NCBI RefSeq assembly: GCF_900453105.1
Contig: NZ_UGPW01000002.1
Location: forward strand, 1-50,373
DNA length: 50,373 nt
Direction: 5' to 3'
Origin: Moraxella ovis
GTDB taxonomy: Bacteria > Pseudomonadota > Gammaproteobacteria > Pseudomonadales > Moraxellaceae
In this document: one piece after another, positions 40,380 to 50,234 of the stretch
Layout of the letters: each line of letters starts with the position of its first letter
How positions within the stretch are numbered: position 1 is the first letter of the stretch
The notes under the pieces: generated by a model
What the model saw: the letters and a program-made list of their open reading frames with translations, nothing else
Told to the model about the DNA's origin: nothing
Database searches by the model: none
Made by a program: the position numbers and the translations under genes

Positions 40380-40706
40380 CTACTCCATTTTATGCTGCTG
40401 TGAGTTCTGATAAAATGCCTTAATGTCTTCTTGTCTGTATCCTTGTTTAATAGCAATTCTAACAGTTAACTCTTGAAGAAAATTCAAAGCATTCATTACA
40501 TTATCGTCGTTATTTTCCGATAATTTTGATGAAGAATCAACACCAAAATTCTCTGCCCTTTGGTATATCTCATCCAATTCGCACATCATGCCTTTTACGA
40601 TTAAATTTTTTATATATTCCGATATATTTTTTCCGCCATTTTTTTTCAAAAGCTCATAGAAATCTTGATCAACTCTGACGGCTACAACTTTGGTTTTTGC
40701 TGACAT
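40380..40706 (-). CDS. RHH relaxosome accessory protein
   Basis: The 108-residue protein opens with a ribbon-helix-helix pattern: VVAVRVDQDFYELLKKNG as strand plus helix 1, NISEYIKNLIVKGM as helix 2. A flexible acidic spacer and a helical C-terminus (ALNFLQELTVRIAIKQGY) follow. Its place between oriT and traD-traI corresponds to TraY/TraM in F or TrwA in R388, which bind oriT and aid nicking. It is first in the minus-strand operon accessory gene-traD-traI, ending 2 bp before traD starts. Confidence 0.78.
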   Translation of the reverse strand: MSAKTKVVAVRVDQDFYELLKKNGGKNISEYIKNLIVKGMMCELDEIYQRAENFGVDSSSKLSENNDDNVMNALNFLQELTVRIAIKQGYRQEDIKAFYQNSQQHKME

Positions 40707-40832
40707 TTTAAAATTTCCTTGTTTACATGAAATTACCTTATTATAAATAACTTACAGCATAATTTCAACTATTTTGTAAACATACAAACAATGCAACTGT
40801 AAACACTCAAAAGCTTTTAATAGTAAGGCTTT

Positions 40833-40865
40833 GAAACTGCTTTAGCAAGTTGCGTGGTGTGTGGT
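40833..40865 (+). other. oriT: Candidate oriT nic site, right copy
   Basis: TTGCGTGGTGTGTGGT at 40850-40865, predicted nick between 40862 and 40863, with the same inverted repeat upstream. This is the copy that is contiguous with the complete accessory gene, traD and traI. Confidence 0.72.
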
Positions 40866-41037
40866 TAGAAAATCGGCTCTCTGCAAGAGATTTTGTCCGT
40901 TTCTCATGCCCAATCTATATGCAATCACTTTACACATTTTTTCCGAATTTTTAACGCGGATGATCCGACAGGCGATTTTTAAAAAACACAAAAAAAGAGA
41001 TAGCCCAGCAACAGGCACCAAGGCGACGCATTAGGGC

Positions 41038-41195
41038 GCGTTAGGGATTGCAGTGGAAATGACAAGCAAAGCCATTTTTAGAAAATCTTAGACTGTGGCG
41101 GTTGAGCGGTTAGCGAAAACGCCTCAGGCTTAGATTTTCTTAATGGGTTTGTACAGTCATTGGAGCGGAAAGCCCGACCCGAAGGGGAACGCCCA
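41038..41195. repeat. Leading-region 158-bp hairpin repeat, copy A (right copy)
   Basis: Right copy of 456-613, identical in the hairpin. Confidence 0.75.
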
Positions 41196-41276
41196 GAGAA
41201 ATAAAGATCAGGAAATTTTGACGAAAACAAGAATATGTTGTAAAATCTATGGACAACCAAAAATAGGAATATCTTT

Positions 41277-41615
41277 ATGAATCAGTTTAACCAAAACACC
41301 TTTAATAGTAGCCTTAATAACACCGCTGAGAATGCGCCACAATCAAACCAGATCGACGCCAGCACACCAAGCGAACCAAACACCATACCAAAAGAAAAAG
41401 AAGCGCTAACGCCAACCCAGCGCAAAATGCAAAAGCTCATGGAGCAGATGGAAAAACTGAAAGAGCAAGAAGCTGCCGAACGCCAAAAAGCGGCGGAAAA
41501 ACAAGAAAAAGAAGTTTTGAAATTGCTGAAAAAATCAGGCTTTTTTAAATATAATACCAAGCAAATTGAAAAGGCATTACCCCAGATACTCCAATTGCTT
41601 GATAGCCAACGATAA
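41277..41615 (+). CDS. Hypothetical coiled-coil protein (right copy of 695-1033)
   Basis: Identical 112-residue product to the left copy; charged coiled coil in the middle, its own promoter, and the terminator after it (41620-41648, with one A less in the loop). Confidence 0.72.
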   Translation: MNQFNQNTFNSSLNNTAENAPQSNQIDASTPSEPNTIPKEKEALTPTQRKMQKLMEQMEKLKEQEAAERQKAAEKQEKEVLKLLKKSGFFKYNTKQIEKALPQILQLLDSQR

Positions 41616-41663
41616 AACGAAAAAGCCCATTAAAATAATGGGCTTTTTAATTAGCATTTTAAA

Positions 41664-41948
41664 TCAAATATCGTGAATTCTCATGCCGTCTATATTGAAA
41701 TAGCTGGCTAAAAAATTTACTTCATAGTTGCAATTTTTGTGGTAGGTTTCTTTGATGAAATTTTCCATGCGTTCAAAGATGATGCTAATGCCTGCTTGGG
41801 TGATATGACCGAGGTCAAAATGTGAAATATTTTCAAAGATTTCACAATTTAGCTGATGTTCATTCAGCAAATTATTTTTTTCTAAAATTTCAAAACAGAT
41901 GCTAACATCATCAGAATAATCATTGGTTAAATCAAACATTTTTAGCAT
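41664..41948 (-). CDS. Hypothetical 94-aa leading-region protein (intact copy)
   Basis: The 94-residue protein starts MLKMFDLTNDYSDDVSICFE and ends FNIDGMRIHDI. No membrane segment or known motif. It overlaps the upstream 82-aa gene by 7 nt and probably forms a two-gene unit with it. The left copy is frameshifted twice, so this version is taken as correct. Confidence 0.68.
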   Translation of the reverse strand: MLKMFDLTNDYSDDVSICFEILEKNNLLNEHQLNCEIFENISHFDLGHITQAGISIIFERMENFIKETYHKNCNYEVNFLASYFNIDGMRIHDI

Positions 41949-42190
41949 TCCTCATAGTTTATTTTTTGATTTATTTTTTGCCCATAAATTTTCATTAAAT
42001 AATGTATTGCCGTCCAGCGTTCACCCTTAATTCTTAGATAGGGTTTACCACAATTCCAAGCTAATTTTAAACCCAATTTTTCAGCAATATCACCCGTTAT
42101 ATCTCGAATTTCATCATTAGTAACATGAAAAAAGCTAAAACAATGGTTTAGGGCGTTTGTTGAATTTCTAATGATGGCTAAAATTTTCAT
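41942..42190 (-). CDS. Hypothetical 82-aa protein (right copy of 1359-1607)
   Basis: Same product as the left copy, with GGAG ribosome site and coupling to the 94-aa gene. Confidence 0.68.
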   Translation of the reverse strand: MKILAIIRNSTNALNHCFSFFHVTNDEIRDITGDIAEKLGLKLAWNCGKPYLRIKGERWTAIHYLMKIYGQKINQKINYEEC

Positions 42191-42258
42191 TTTTAAATCT
42201 CCGTCTTATTATCTTTAGTATCATTGCTAGGCACTAGCCTAGCAATGATTTTTTATTT

Positions 42259-42981
42259 TTAATAATATCTTGAGTAATAGTCCTCTTTGTAATTTCCTTT
42301 TTCATCTTTTAATTTTAAACTTGCACTACAACATGAATTAATATTAATTCTAGCAGAAATCACGCCATTTTGATTTTTGCTAATACTTACCTGTTTTTGA
42401 ATAATTTCATCATCAATAAAATCATTTACGGAAGGCAGACAAGTGCCAGACATATTCGGATTTTCTTTTTGAAAAGATTTGGCAATTTCTTTAAGTAGCA
42501 GCGTTTTTTTGCCCTTAAATCCTACTACTTGATAATAATCAACATTGGTTTGTTCATATCCCCAAACGCATATAAAAACATCGCCAACATTTAAAACATC
42601 TTGAGCATTTTTCATTTGCTGTTTTTCAAGCTTTTTTTGCGCTTGTCTTTCTTGTTTTCTTTGTACAATTTTCAAAACATTATTAGCCCAATTTTGAACA
42701 AATGCCGTCAAATCTTGTAAAGTTTTAAAGAAATATCGGAACGCTGGATTTTTCGCTTTATTGGCAAAACCAACACCAATAACGCCATCATTAAATGATT
42801 TTACAAAAATCATCCCGTTAAATTCGGTGAAATAATACGCCAATTGGCTATTATCGCCACATTGTGCCTTGCGGCTCTCAAAAATGCTTTGATACAATGA
42901 TTTATTTTTGACAGTTGCCAAAAAATTATTAAACGCATTCATTGGATTTTGTGCAGCTTGGGCGATTGGATAAGTATTCAT
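42259..42981 (-). CDS. Hypothetical 240-aa leading-region protein with WGYEQTN motif (intact copy)
   Basis: The 240-residue protein has an N-terminal part (MNAFNNFLATVKNKSLYQ), a Lys/Gln-rich helix (about 105-125) and a C-terminal half starting VGDVFICVWGYEQTNVDYYQ. I recall a WGYEQTN-VDYYQV motif in many uncharacterised plasmid proteins found near antirestriction genes; its function is unknown. It shares its promoter, 5' hairpin and leader almost exactly with the ArdB-like gene, so the two are probably co-regulated after transfer. The left copy is broken by indels. Confidence 0.72.
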   Translation of the reverse strand: MNTYPIAQAAQNPMNAFNNFLATVKNKSLYQSIFESRKAQCGDNSQLAYYFTEFNGMIFVKSFNDGVIGVGFANKAKNPAFRYFFKTLQDLTAFVQNWANNVLKIVQRKQERQAQKKLEKQQMKNAQDVLNVGDVFICVWGYEQTNVDYYQVVGFKGKKTLLLKEIAKSFQKENPNMSGTCLPSVNDFIDDEIIQKQVSISKNQNGVISARININSCCSASLKLKDEKGNYKEDYYSRYY

Positions 42982-42985
42982 AATA

Positions 42986-43082
42986 TTTACCTTGATTAGT
43001 TGAGTTTTTAATTTACCCGATTGGGCGTACCATCAAAAGGCTTGCATCCCCTTTTGATGTTTTATATTATATAATATAAAAC
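42986..43082 (-). promoter_or_regulatory. Leading-region control element 1 (right copy)
   Basis: Right copy of 2401-2497, identical in the palindrome, hairpin and conserved tail. Confidence 0.68.
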
Positions 43083-43213
43083 AAGATAAAGCAAGCATTA
43101 TTTGCAAAATTTTTCAGAAAAAAAATTAAAAAATTCGCCAAAATTCCTTGATTTTTTATAATATACATTATATAATATAAAACATATAGACGGCAAGGCA
43201 AAAAGGTGATATT

Positions 43214-43546
43214 ATGTACATTGACGATAGTAAATTAAATTCTTACAGTCATGAAGAATTGGAGAAAAGAAAAATGGTAATTGATATTACAAAAGTTATT
43301 CATGATATGCAAATGGATAAACAACGATATGAAAATGAGCGGATGGAAAGACAAGCTCAATTAGATGCTGAGGCTGAGGAACGCAGGGTGAGAATTGCTA
43401 AAATGCAAGCTGAAATTGATGAAGTTATCAAGAAAACGAAACATCACCCGTCATCAGCTATCATTGTAGCGTCGATTGCTTGTTTTGGTAGTATTGTGGT
43501 CGCATTAATTGCGGCGGTTGCATTCTGGCTAAGAAATCCAGTTTAA
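43214..43546 (+). CDS. Coiled-coil protein with C-terminal membrane anchor (right copy)
   Basis: The 110-residue protein has a charged coiled coil (about 15-75: MQMDKQRYENERMERQAQLD) and a single C-terminal membrane helix (SAIIVASIACFGSIVVALIA), ending shortly after. This is a tail-anchored inner-membrane layout. Unknown function. It reads on the plus strand from an AT-palindrome promoter. The stop directly after the membrane helix makes this copy the more credible version. Confidence 0.7.
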   Translation: MYIDDSKLNSYSHEELEKRKMVIDITKVIHDMQMDKQRYENERMERQAQLDAEAEERRVRIAKMQAEIDEVIKKTKHHPSSAIIVASIACFGSIVVALIAAVAFWLRNPV

Positions 43547-43644
43547 CTCTAAATAAAACGCCGTCTATATCAATTTTAACTTGCAAAAGTTAAAATTGTT
43601 TGTATCATCTTTTTGGAGGAGCCAGCAGAGCCCCATAAACTAGT

Positions 43645-43935
43645 GGCATCAATCCCCACAAGACCTGCAACAAAAAACCAAAACGCCGCTTTTGCGTTTT
43701 GGTTTTTTGTTTGTACCATCTTCCCGTTTTCACCTGCGTCGCCCCGCCACGAATTAATTTTTTGCTGTCAAGGGCAAAATCAACCCCTTGCCCTTTAGGG
43801 TGAAAAAAATTTTCAGGTGCTTTTTCTGAAAATTTTTTTCAGGGTTTATTTTGCCCTGCAAAAAATTAGAGTTGCGGATAAGGCGATGCAACGGTGGAAA
43901 CGGTCAAGATGGTAGGTCTTGTGGGGATTGATGCC
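43645..43935. repeat. Nested foldback, right copy
   Basis: Right copy of 3062-3354, two bases shorter by run-length differences. Outer 22-bp arms are preserved. Confidence 0.78.
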
Positions 43936-43951
43936 TTCCTCTTCCGCTTTT

Positions 43952-44109
43952 GCGTTAGGGATTGCAGTGGAAATGACAAGCAAAGCCATTTTTAGAAAAT
44001 CTTAGACTGTGGCGGTTGAGCGGTTAGCGAAAACGCCTCAGGCTTAGATTTTCTTAATGGGTTTGTGCAGTCATTGGAACGGAAAGCCCGACCCGAAGGG
44101 GAACGCCCA
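43952..44109. repeat. Leading-region 158-bp hairpin repeat, copy B (right copy)
   Basis: Right copy of 3371-3529. Without the extra C of the left copy its hairpin matches copy A exactly in length. Confidence 0.75.
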
Positions 44110-44157
44110 AAAAATAATTCAATACCATCACCAGCACACAACCAAAGCCATTAAAAA

Positions 44158-44631
44158 TCAGCGCTCAATCAGCTTAGAACGCTTGCTTTTCGCTCGTAAA
44201 GGAATTTTGAAGGCTAGACTATACTCACGCTTACACGACGAAATACAGGCTTCTGTGTAGCCTAAACAACGCTCTTGATAACGGCTGATGATATCATCCA
44301 CTTTATCAAAATCTTTGCTTTTGTTGCTGGCATCACGGCCTTTGGTGGCAAAGCATTCATTGAACAAGGTGCTAGGGAAATTGATTTTCCAGATGCCTTT
44401 GGCAATTCGGGCCGCCAAAATCGCCGTCATGTCCAAGTGCTCCAATTGAGCAATTAGTTTGAGAGATTCAAACGCTGATTGCTGGCGCACTTTACGCACC
44501 AAGCCTGACAGATACGCCGCTTGCGAATATTGGTTCATTTCTTGATATTCTTGATCACTGATCAGCTGGCAATGTATCTGGGGAAGTTTGTTCGTAAACT
44601 CCATTTTAAAAATACCAAAAACGATTAACAC
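44158..44631 (-). CDS. Hypothetical 157-aa leading-region protein (intact copy)
   Basis: A 157-residue frame; the real start may be the internal MEFTNKLPQIHCQLISDQ (codon 10). Helical throughout, with a middle section LIAQLEHLDMTAILAARIAKGI and a basic C-terminal end (PLRAKSKRSKLIER). No signal peptide or membrane helix. I do not recognise it. Minus strand, leading region. The left copy lost one A and is frameshifted. Confidence 0.66.
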   Translation of the reverse strand: MLIVFGIFKMEFTNKLPQIHCQLISDQEYQEMNQYSQAAYLSGLVRKVRQQSAFESLKLIAQLEHLDMTAILAARIAKGIWKINFPSTLFNECFATKGRDASNKSKDFDKVDDIISRYQERCLGYTEACISSCKREYSLAFKIPLRAKSKRSKLIER

Positions 44632-44751
44632 ATAAATATTAAATAAATAAATTTATTATAATATAACCAAATTTTAAAATCATACAAATTTTTTATTCTA
44701 ACCGAAAAAACGCCGTATCGCTAGATACGGCGTTCTATCCTTTCATCCGAA

Positions 44752-44949
44752 TCATCCCTTAGGCTGCTCGATGCCATAGTGCTTGTATAGCAGCGACAAA
44801 GCCAGCGCCGTGAACGGAGTATCATCCGCATCAATGGCGGCCAAAATATCTGCATCCGCTTCTACGGAGAAAATGACGATTTTTTTAATTAACCCTTCTT
44901 CATATTTTTTAATGGCTCGTCGGGTGTATTCTGGGGTAATGTTGCTCAT
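44752..44949 (-). CDS. Hypothetical 65-aa protein (right copy of 4171-4368)
   Basis: Identical product and flanking terminator. Confidence 0.65.
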   Translation of the reverse strand: MSNITPEYTRRAIKKYEEGLIKKIVIFSVEADADILAAIDADDTPFTALALSLLYKHYGIEQPKG

Positions 44950-45058
44950 GGTCTTTTCCTAATTTGACAAATAACAAGAGTAATGATAACATAATCACCA
45001 ATCAAGATACTTGATTAGTTGAGAAATCCCCAAGTTGCATCCTTGGGGATTTTGTTTT

Positions 45059-45394
45059 TTAGCAATTATCAAACAAATAAATTTTTCCCTCAAGATGTTT
45101 TTTAAAGTGCGCTTGAATTGGATGATCCACGCCAATATCAATGCGTACAATCTGGCAATAGCCCTTACCTTCAAATCCTGCAAAATATCGCTCGATCCAG
45201 CGCTTGATTTGTGAGGCGCTCATTTTAGCAAGCTCTGTAGAGACAGATTTTCGAAGGCAGATATTAGAAAAACCCACAGATACCCTAGACAACTCATTGC
45301 AATATTTGAATGAAATTTTGATATAGTCTGCATCTAGGGTTGATGGTTTATATACTTGAACCAAGGTGCTGATTGCTGTAATTAATCGCTTCAT
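45059..45394 (-). CDS. Hypothetical 111-aa protein (right copy of 4478-4813)
   Basis: Identical product; same choice of the second methionine as start, with GGAG 8 nt upstream. Confidence 0.62.
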   Translation of the reverse strand: MKRLITAISTLVQVYKPSTLDADYIKISFKYCNELSRVSVGFSNICLRKSVSTELAKMSASQIKRWIERYFAGFEGKGYCQIVRIDIGVDHPIQAHFKKHLEGKIYLFDNC

Positions 45395-45460
45395 GTGTAT
45401 GCTCCATGCCATCTTTGGCCAGTACCTGCACCAAAGATGGGTTATTGTCCTTAATGAAAT

Positions 45461-46003
45461 TCAATCGGTGAACTTGTAAAATTCACGGCTAAATTTACGG
45501 TAGCTGATGATTAAATCAGCATCTTGGCTGTCATACACCTGATTATACAGTTTTTCTAGCGCCCACAGTCTGGCATTGTGATATTTTTGACTGAGCAATA
45601 CAGCATCTGATTGGTTGATGTGGTAAAAGGCACGACCCAAGGCAATGAATGAGCAGATAAAACCAAAGGTTTTGTTGTCCATCACGCCTTCGGCGTAGTT
45701 AAGGCGATTGGCACAGGTAAATAATTTGTCGTCCGCTGGATAGCAGAAAAACACCTTGCCATCATCCATTTCGGCAAATTCCCAATAGCCGCCCTTGTAT
45801 TCTTCGTTAAGCATACCAGCGATTTCATACAAGCAGTGTTTAAACGCTACAGCGGCACGAGAACCCAAATGATCTGCTAAAAATTCTGAGCGGCCTTGTT
45901 CATTGGCAATGGCAATATCAGCCACAGGGAACAAAACAGGGTTTTGTGCGGTGGATACGCCAATAGAAAATTCTTTGGCTTCTTGTACGGTTAATTTGTT
46001 CAT
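45461..46003 (-). CDS. Antirestriction protein, ArdB/KlcA-like (right copy of 4880-5422)
   Basis: Identical 180-residue product with the YKGGYWEF motif; control element 2 lies upstream at 46009-46103. Confidence 0.75.
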   Translation of the reverse strand: MNKLTVQEAKEFSIGVSTAQNPVLFPVADIAIANEQGRSEFLADHLGSRAAVAFKHCLYEIAGMLNEEYKGGYWEFAEMDDGKVFFCYPADDKLFTCANRLNYAEGVMDNKTFGFICSFIALGRAFYHINQSDAVLLSQKYHNARLWALEKLYNQVYDSQDADLIISYRKFSREFYKFTD

Positions 46004-46008
46004 AACAT

Positions 46009-46103
46009 TTACCTTGATTAGTTGAGTTTATATTTTGCCCAATTGGGCGTACCATCAAAAGGCTTGCATCCCCTTTTGATGTTTTATATTATATAATATA
46101 AAC
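46009..46103 (-). promoter_or_regulatory. Leading-region control element 2 (right copy)
   Basis: Right copy of 5428-5522 with the same hairpins and AT palindrome. Confidence 0.68.
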
Positions 46104-46160
46104 AAAAGCAAAGCAAGTTATATTTGCAATTTTTTTAATAGTTTAACTATTTTTGCCCAC

Positions 46161-46275
46161 TGCTTGAGCGGTTTATCCACAGGCCGCCGCCCCCGCCGTG
46201 CGCCCCCATAACGCTGACGGCGAAGGGGCGGCGATAGACTGTGGATAATACCGCAATACAACGATATTTATTTTA
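46161..46275. repeat. 115-bp DnaA-box repeat, copy 1 (right copy)
   Basis: Right copy of 5580-5694 with both inverted DnaA boxes. Confidence 0.83.
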
Positions 46276-46277
46276 GT

Positions 46278-46299
46278 AAATTTGCGTCGACGCAAATTT
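46278..46299. promoter_or_regulatory. Palindrome site 1 (right copy)
   Basis: Right copy of 5697-5718, a perfect 22-bp palindrome. Confidence 0.75.
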
Positions 46300-46472
46300 T
46301 ATGGATGGGCTTTATCGTCCGCCAGTTGATAATGCTCTCTGAGCAGCTGGCGCATTAATGCACTAAAAACAACCGATTGATCATTTTGTATCGCTTGAAT
46401 TAATGCTTGGTCTTTCACTTTATTAAAAACCACATTTTTTTGTTTGCGTGCTGGTTTCTTTGCTTGACTCAT
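46299..46472 (-). CDS. Small RHH/CopG-like protein (right copy of 5718-5891)
   Basis: Identical 57-residue product, with the GAGGA ribosome site and AT-palindrome promoter upstream. Confidence 0.6.
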   Translation of the reverse strand: MSQAKKPARKQKNVVFNKVKDQALIQAIQNDQSVVFSALMRQLLREHYQLADDKAHP

Positions 46473-46524
46473 GATAACATCCTCATTGAAAATTTAATAC
46501 ATTATATAATATGTAATATATAAA

Positions 46525-47927
46525 TTAAACCATATCCCAATATTTTTCTTTCATAGCATCAGTAATTTTAAAAATCATTGGTGCAATTTGTAGTAATCAT
46601 TTTTAGCATTTTTTGACTTGTATAATAATTGTTGGTTGCGAGGGATGTCTGCCAAGATGCCATTTACGATAGCTTGGCGTTCGTCTTCGCTCAATGATTC
46701 AAAAATCAAAATGGCTTTGTCTTGCTCTGCTTTGACTTTAGCAGCTTCTTCTGCCTCTTTTAATTTTTTATTCAATGCTGCTTTTTTGGCTTCGGCTGCT
46801 TCCTCCGCTTTTTTGGCGTCGGCTTCTGCTTTGGCTTTGCGCTTTTCGATGCGGTCACTATCCCAACCTTCATCCAAGGCTTTGTAATAGACGCCAGCAA
46901 TGTTTTCAACGCTTTTGCCTTGCGCTTCGGATCGATCTAGATATTCATTGGCTCGCTCAACAATTGATCTAATTTGATCTTCGTTGTATTTGGTCAAATA
47001 GGATTTGATTTTTCTGACTGATAGCTCGATGCGCAAGCCGTCAAAGGCTGGGTGTTTTTCAGCAGCTGCGCTATGGCTATCGTCGCTGGTGGTTGCTGGT
47101 GCATCAGCATTGGTATTGCTACTAGTGGATTGATATTTTGCTCACCAACAATCTGTTCAATTCTGATTGTAGGGCGACGGCCTTTTTTATATTTGGCGGT
47201 GAAAAACAGCCCCGTGACTTTTCTGCCCTGATTGATATAATGCACCTCCACTTCAATATCAGACAATTCATTACTGTTGATATTGGCAATTGGCTTGGTG
47301 ATTGTCCATCGGTTTAGTTCTTTAAAAAGCGGATATTCATTTTTTCCAATCCAATATATTCACGGTAGCTATCTATTGTCATCTGTGGGGTTTTGCCATA
47401 GCCAAGCATCTGACCCAAGCCCATGTAATCTAAGCACAATTTGTATATGATGGCTTCGTATTTGCCAGCGAATGAATTAAAGATATTCCAAGTTGATCAA
47501 CAAAAACATTTCTTTGGCATCTTTATCACCTTTGAGTACATTAAGCACAAAAGATGGCAGCATAAATCCAACTCGCGAACCCTTGATTTTCCATTCTGAT
47601 AAAAAACCCGAGCCTTTGGAAGAGGGTTTGCCATCCTTTTCAAGGTAATTCAATATGATTGGTTCTTTTCGCAGTGATTCCAAATCCTGCTTTAAAAATT
47701 TTTTACTGATTTCAATAACCCATCATTTTTTCAAGTTCAGATAGATGGATAAAATAAAATCCTTCGTCGTCAAACTCCAACACATCTTTTTCTAATGCGT
47801 CCTTGTAAGCCTTAAGAAATAAGAACCAGTATTTGTACTGATTGATGGTGATTGAGTGCTTGACATGCACCAATGCCTGAGCGGTTTTAATCTCATTTCT
47901 GGCAACTTTCGTGGTTTTTTGAGGCAT
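46525..47927 (-). pseudogene. rep: Right copy of rep, multiply frameshifted (probable sequence errors)
   Basis: At least five one-base differences from the intact rep at 5944-7347 break the frame (near 46585, 47123, 47345, 47490 and 47714). All are run-length changes in this late part of the contig. A cell with only this version would have no initiator, so the left copy is taken as the real gene. Confidence 0.85.
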
Positions 47928-48116
47928 GGCAATAAATCCATTTAGTTAATGACTGTGTTCATTTTATCAAAATAGTGTAGTTTGTCAAATTTTTTTCTAC
48001 ACCATTTATGTAGGAAATTTGATTTTGTTCTACACCTTACAAAATTTAGGGTAAATTTCTACATAATACCGCATTCAAAAATGATGCAGATTGGGGCGCC
48101 AAACAAGGGAAAATTA

Positions 48117-48274
48117 GGGGGGTAAATTTCTACACCATAGGGGGGTAATTTCTACACCATAGGGGGGTAAATTTCTACACCATAGGGGGGGTAATTTCTA
48201 CACCATAGGGGGGTAAATTTCTACACCATAGGGGGGTAAATTTCTACACCATAGGGGGGTAAATTTCTACACCC
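48117..48274 (+). repeat. Iteron array, right copy
   Basis: Seven units as in 7537-7697; units 2 and 4 read GGTAATTT in place of GGTAAATTT, again single-base losses. Confidence 0.9.
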
Positions 48275-48679
48275 AAAAATGCTGTAAGTATTGAAAATAA
48301 AGGCTTTGCTCAGTGTCTAAATATAGCTTAAATTAGCTTAAATAAAATAGCTAGCTAATAGCTAAAAGCACATAGCTAGCTATTTTTTTATTTTTTGATT
48401 AATCTATTGACTAAATCAAGAAATTTTTGAGTTGATGCTGATAATGGCTCTTGGACCATAGAGGGATAAAAAGATGTGATTTGTTTTTTTTTTGAAATGT
48501 GGGAAATATTCAAGTAGCGAATTTGCCACTTTTTAAGCCAGTATAACGCATTTTAAAATCGGTCATGTAGGGTACATCATTTTTTCGTTTAAAATTGATT
48601 GTGTGCGATTTGGTGAAGAAATACGGCTATTTATTTTGTATATTTTAAAAGAGTGGGTTCATAACCCACTCTTTTTTGG

Positions 48680-49026
48680 CTAATCTTGGTTATTTTCAAG
48701 TTCTTTTTCGCTGTAACCAGCTGCAATTCTTTCTTTGAACCATTTTGGCGTTTTACCACGACCAGCCCAATATGCGCCAGTCACAGGGTCTTGATATTTT
48801 GGTTTTGTTTTACGCAGGTAGCCTTGTGCAGAAAATCCAACTAAATGCATTGCCTTGATTGGATCAATGCCGTTTGCTTTGCAGTAAGACAAAAATTCAT
48901 CACGCATCCTAATTAAATCTGTTCGGATCTTCAGCTGGCGCACACGATTTAATTCTTGTTCGACAGTATCAAGATCTGACAGCGATAGATCATCCAATTT
49001 GAGCGCTTCCGCTTTCTTTTTGCCAT
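48680..49026 (-). pseudogene. Right copy of the H-NS-like gene, one-base deletion near the start
   Basis: One T fewer in the run just inside the start codon puts the ATG out of frame with the rest. The body of the protein is unchanged. The left copy (8103-8450) is intact. Confidence 0.82.
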
Positions 49027-49180
49027 GTTTTCGCCATTTGTAATCTGATAAAAATATAATAATATCATAACATAGATTATTAAAAAATATGTTTTGAAAA
49101 TATATTATTTTGAACAAAAAATTTGCAAAAAAATATTATATAATTATTATTATAATTATTAACTAATCACGGAGGTTGAA

Positions 49181-49620
49181 ATGAGCGAATTACAGTTTTT
49201 GCAAGATTATACGATTGAGTTGTTGCAGTATGAACAATCTGAGCAGCTGATTAACGGCACTAAAGCGTTTTACTACATTGATAATTTGGTGACGCCAGCA
49301 GTGCAAAATATCGCCAATAAAATTGCGCCATACACCAGTAATCATCGCTTTAAGCGTAGCCCCATGCAAATAGAACTTGTATTTGATACACCACTGGTAT
49401 CTGAAAATGTGTTTAGTATTTTTGTCAATAATGAGATGACCGAAATTGTATTTATATGCATTCGCCAGCTGTGTATTCTGAAACCAAAACTTTAACAATC
49501 AATGATCCTACAGTTTTTAATGAACAAGATATTTGGCTTGAGTTTGTTAAAATGATGTCCGATCGCAGAGTATCGTTAGAACAAGAATTTGGCCTAGTAC
49601 CAACACCCAAAGACGAGTAA
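49181..49620 (+). pseudogene. Right copy of the 146-aa gene, one-base deletion
   Basis: One T is missing near 49451, truncating the frame to 104 residues. The left copy is 8605-9045. Confidence 0.82.
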
Positions 49621-49649
49621 AAAAACCACCTGCGGCGGTTTTTTTTACT

Positions 49650-49665
49650 TTTGCGTCGGCGCAAA
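49650..49665. promoter_or_regulatory. Palindrome site 2 (right copy)
   Basis: Right copy of 9074-9089. Confidence 0.7.
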
Positions 49666-49779
49666 TGCTTGAGCGGTTTATCCACAGGCCGCCGCCCCGC
49701 CGTGCGCCCCCATAACGCTGACGGCGAAGGGGCGGCGATAGACTGTGGATAATACCGCAATACAACCATATTTATTTGA
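49666..49779. repeat. 115-bp DnaA-box repeat, copy 2 (right copy)
   Basis: Right copy of 9090-9204, one C shorter in the GC-rich arm. Confidence 0.82.
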
Positions 49780-49900
49780 ATGAATTTGCGCAATAAATAT
49801 TTTTTTGGAAAATATTTTTATATATTAAAAAAATATTTATTGAAAATATTTTTTTAATATATTATGATAACTCCATCACTAAGAAAGATGGGGATGTTTT

Positions 49901-50234
49901 GTGACCAGAAGAAACTATTTAATGGGGTCTATGACAGAAAGCGAGCTATCAAGATTGTTGAAAAGAACTCGCATTCAAGAAAGAGGCCGCAACATTGCTT
50001 ATGATGTTTTGGTGGCTGGCATGGATGTATCCAGTGCAGCAAAAAATCATCAAGTCAGTGAACAATGGGTATTAAATCTTTGCAATCGCATCAAAGACTT
50101 AAAAAATAATTCAAACTCAATTAAAATATCTGTTACTACCTGCTTCGATCGCTCCACAAGCTAAACAAATGCTACTTGGATTGAAAGAAGTGTATGAATT
50201 GGGGCAAACGGCAGCAAGTGAGGATAGCGAATGA
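49901..50234 (+). pseudogene. korA: Right copy of korA, two-base deletion
   Basis: Near 50137 two bases are missing relative to 9325-9660, truncating the frame to 87 residues with an altered tail. Confidence 0.82.

Larger units (their letters stand above)
40707..41276. other. Intergenic oriT region, right copy
   Basis: Right copy of 126-694 with no gene. It contains the nic sequence at 40850-40865 and hairpin repeat copy A at 41038-41195. Differs from the left copy by a four-base difference near 40746 and small run-length changes. Confidence 0.7.
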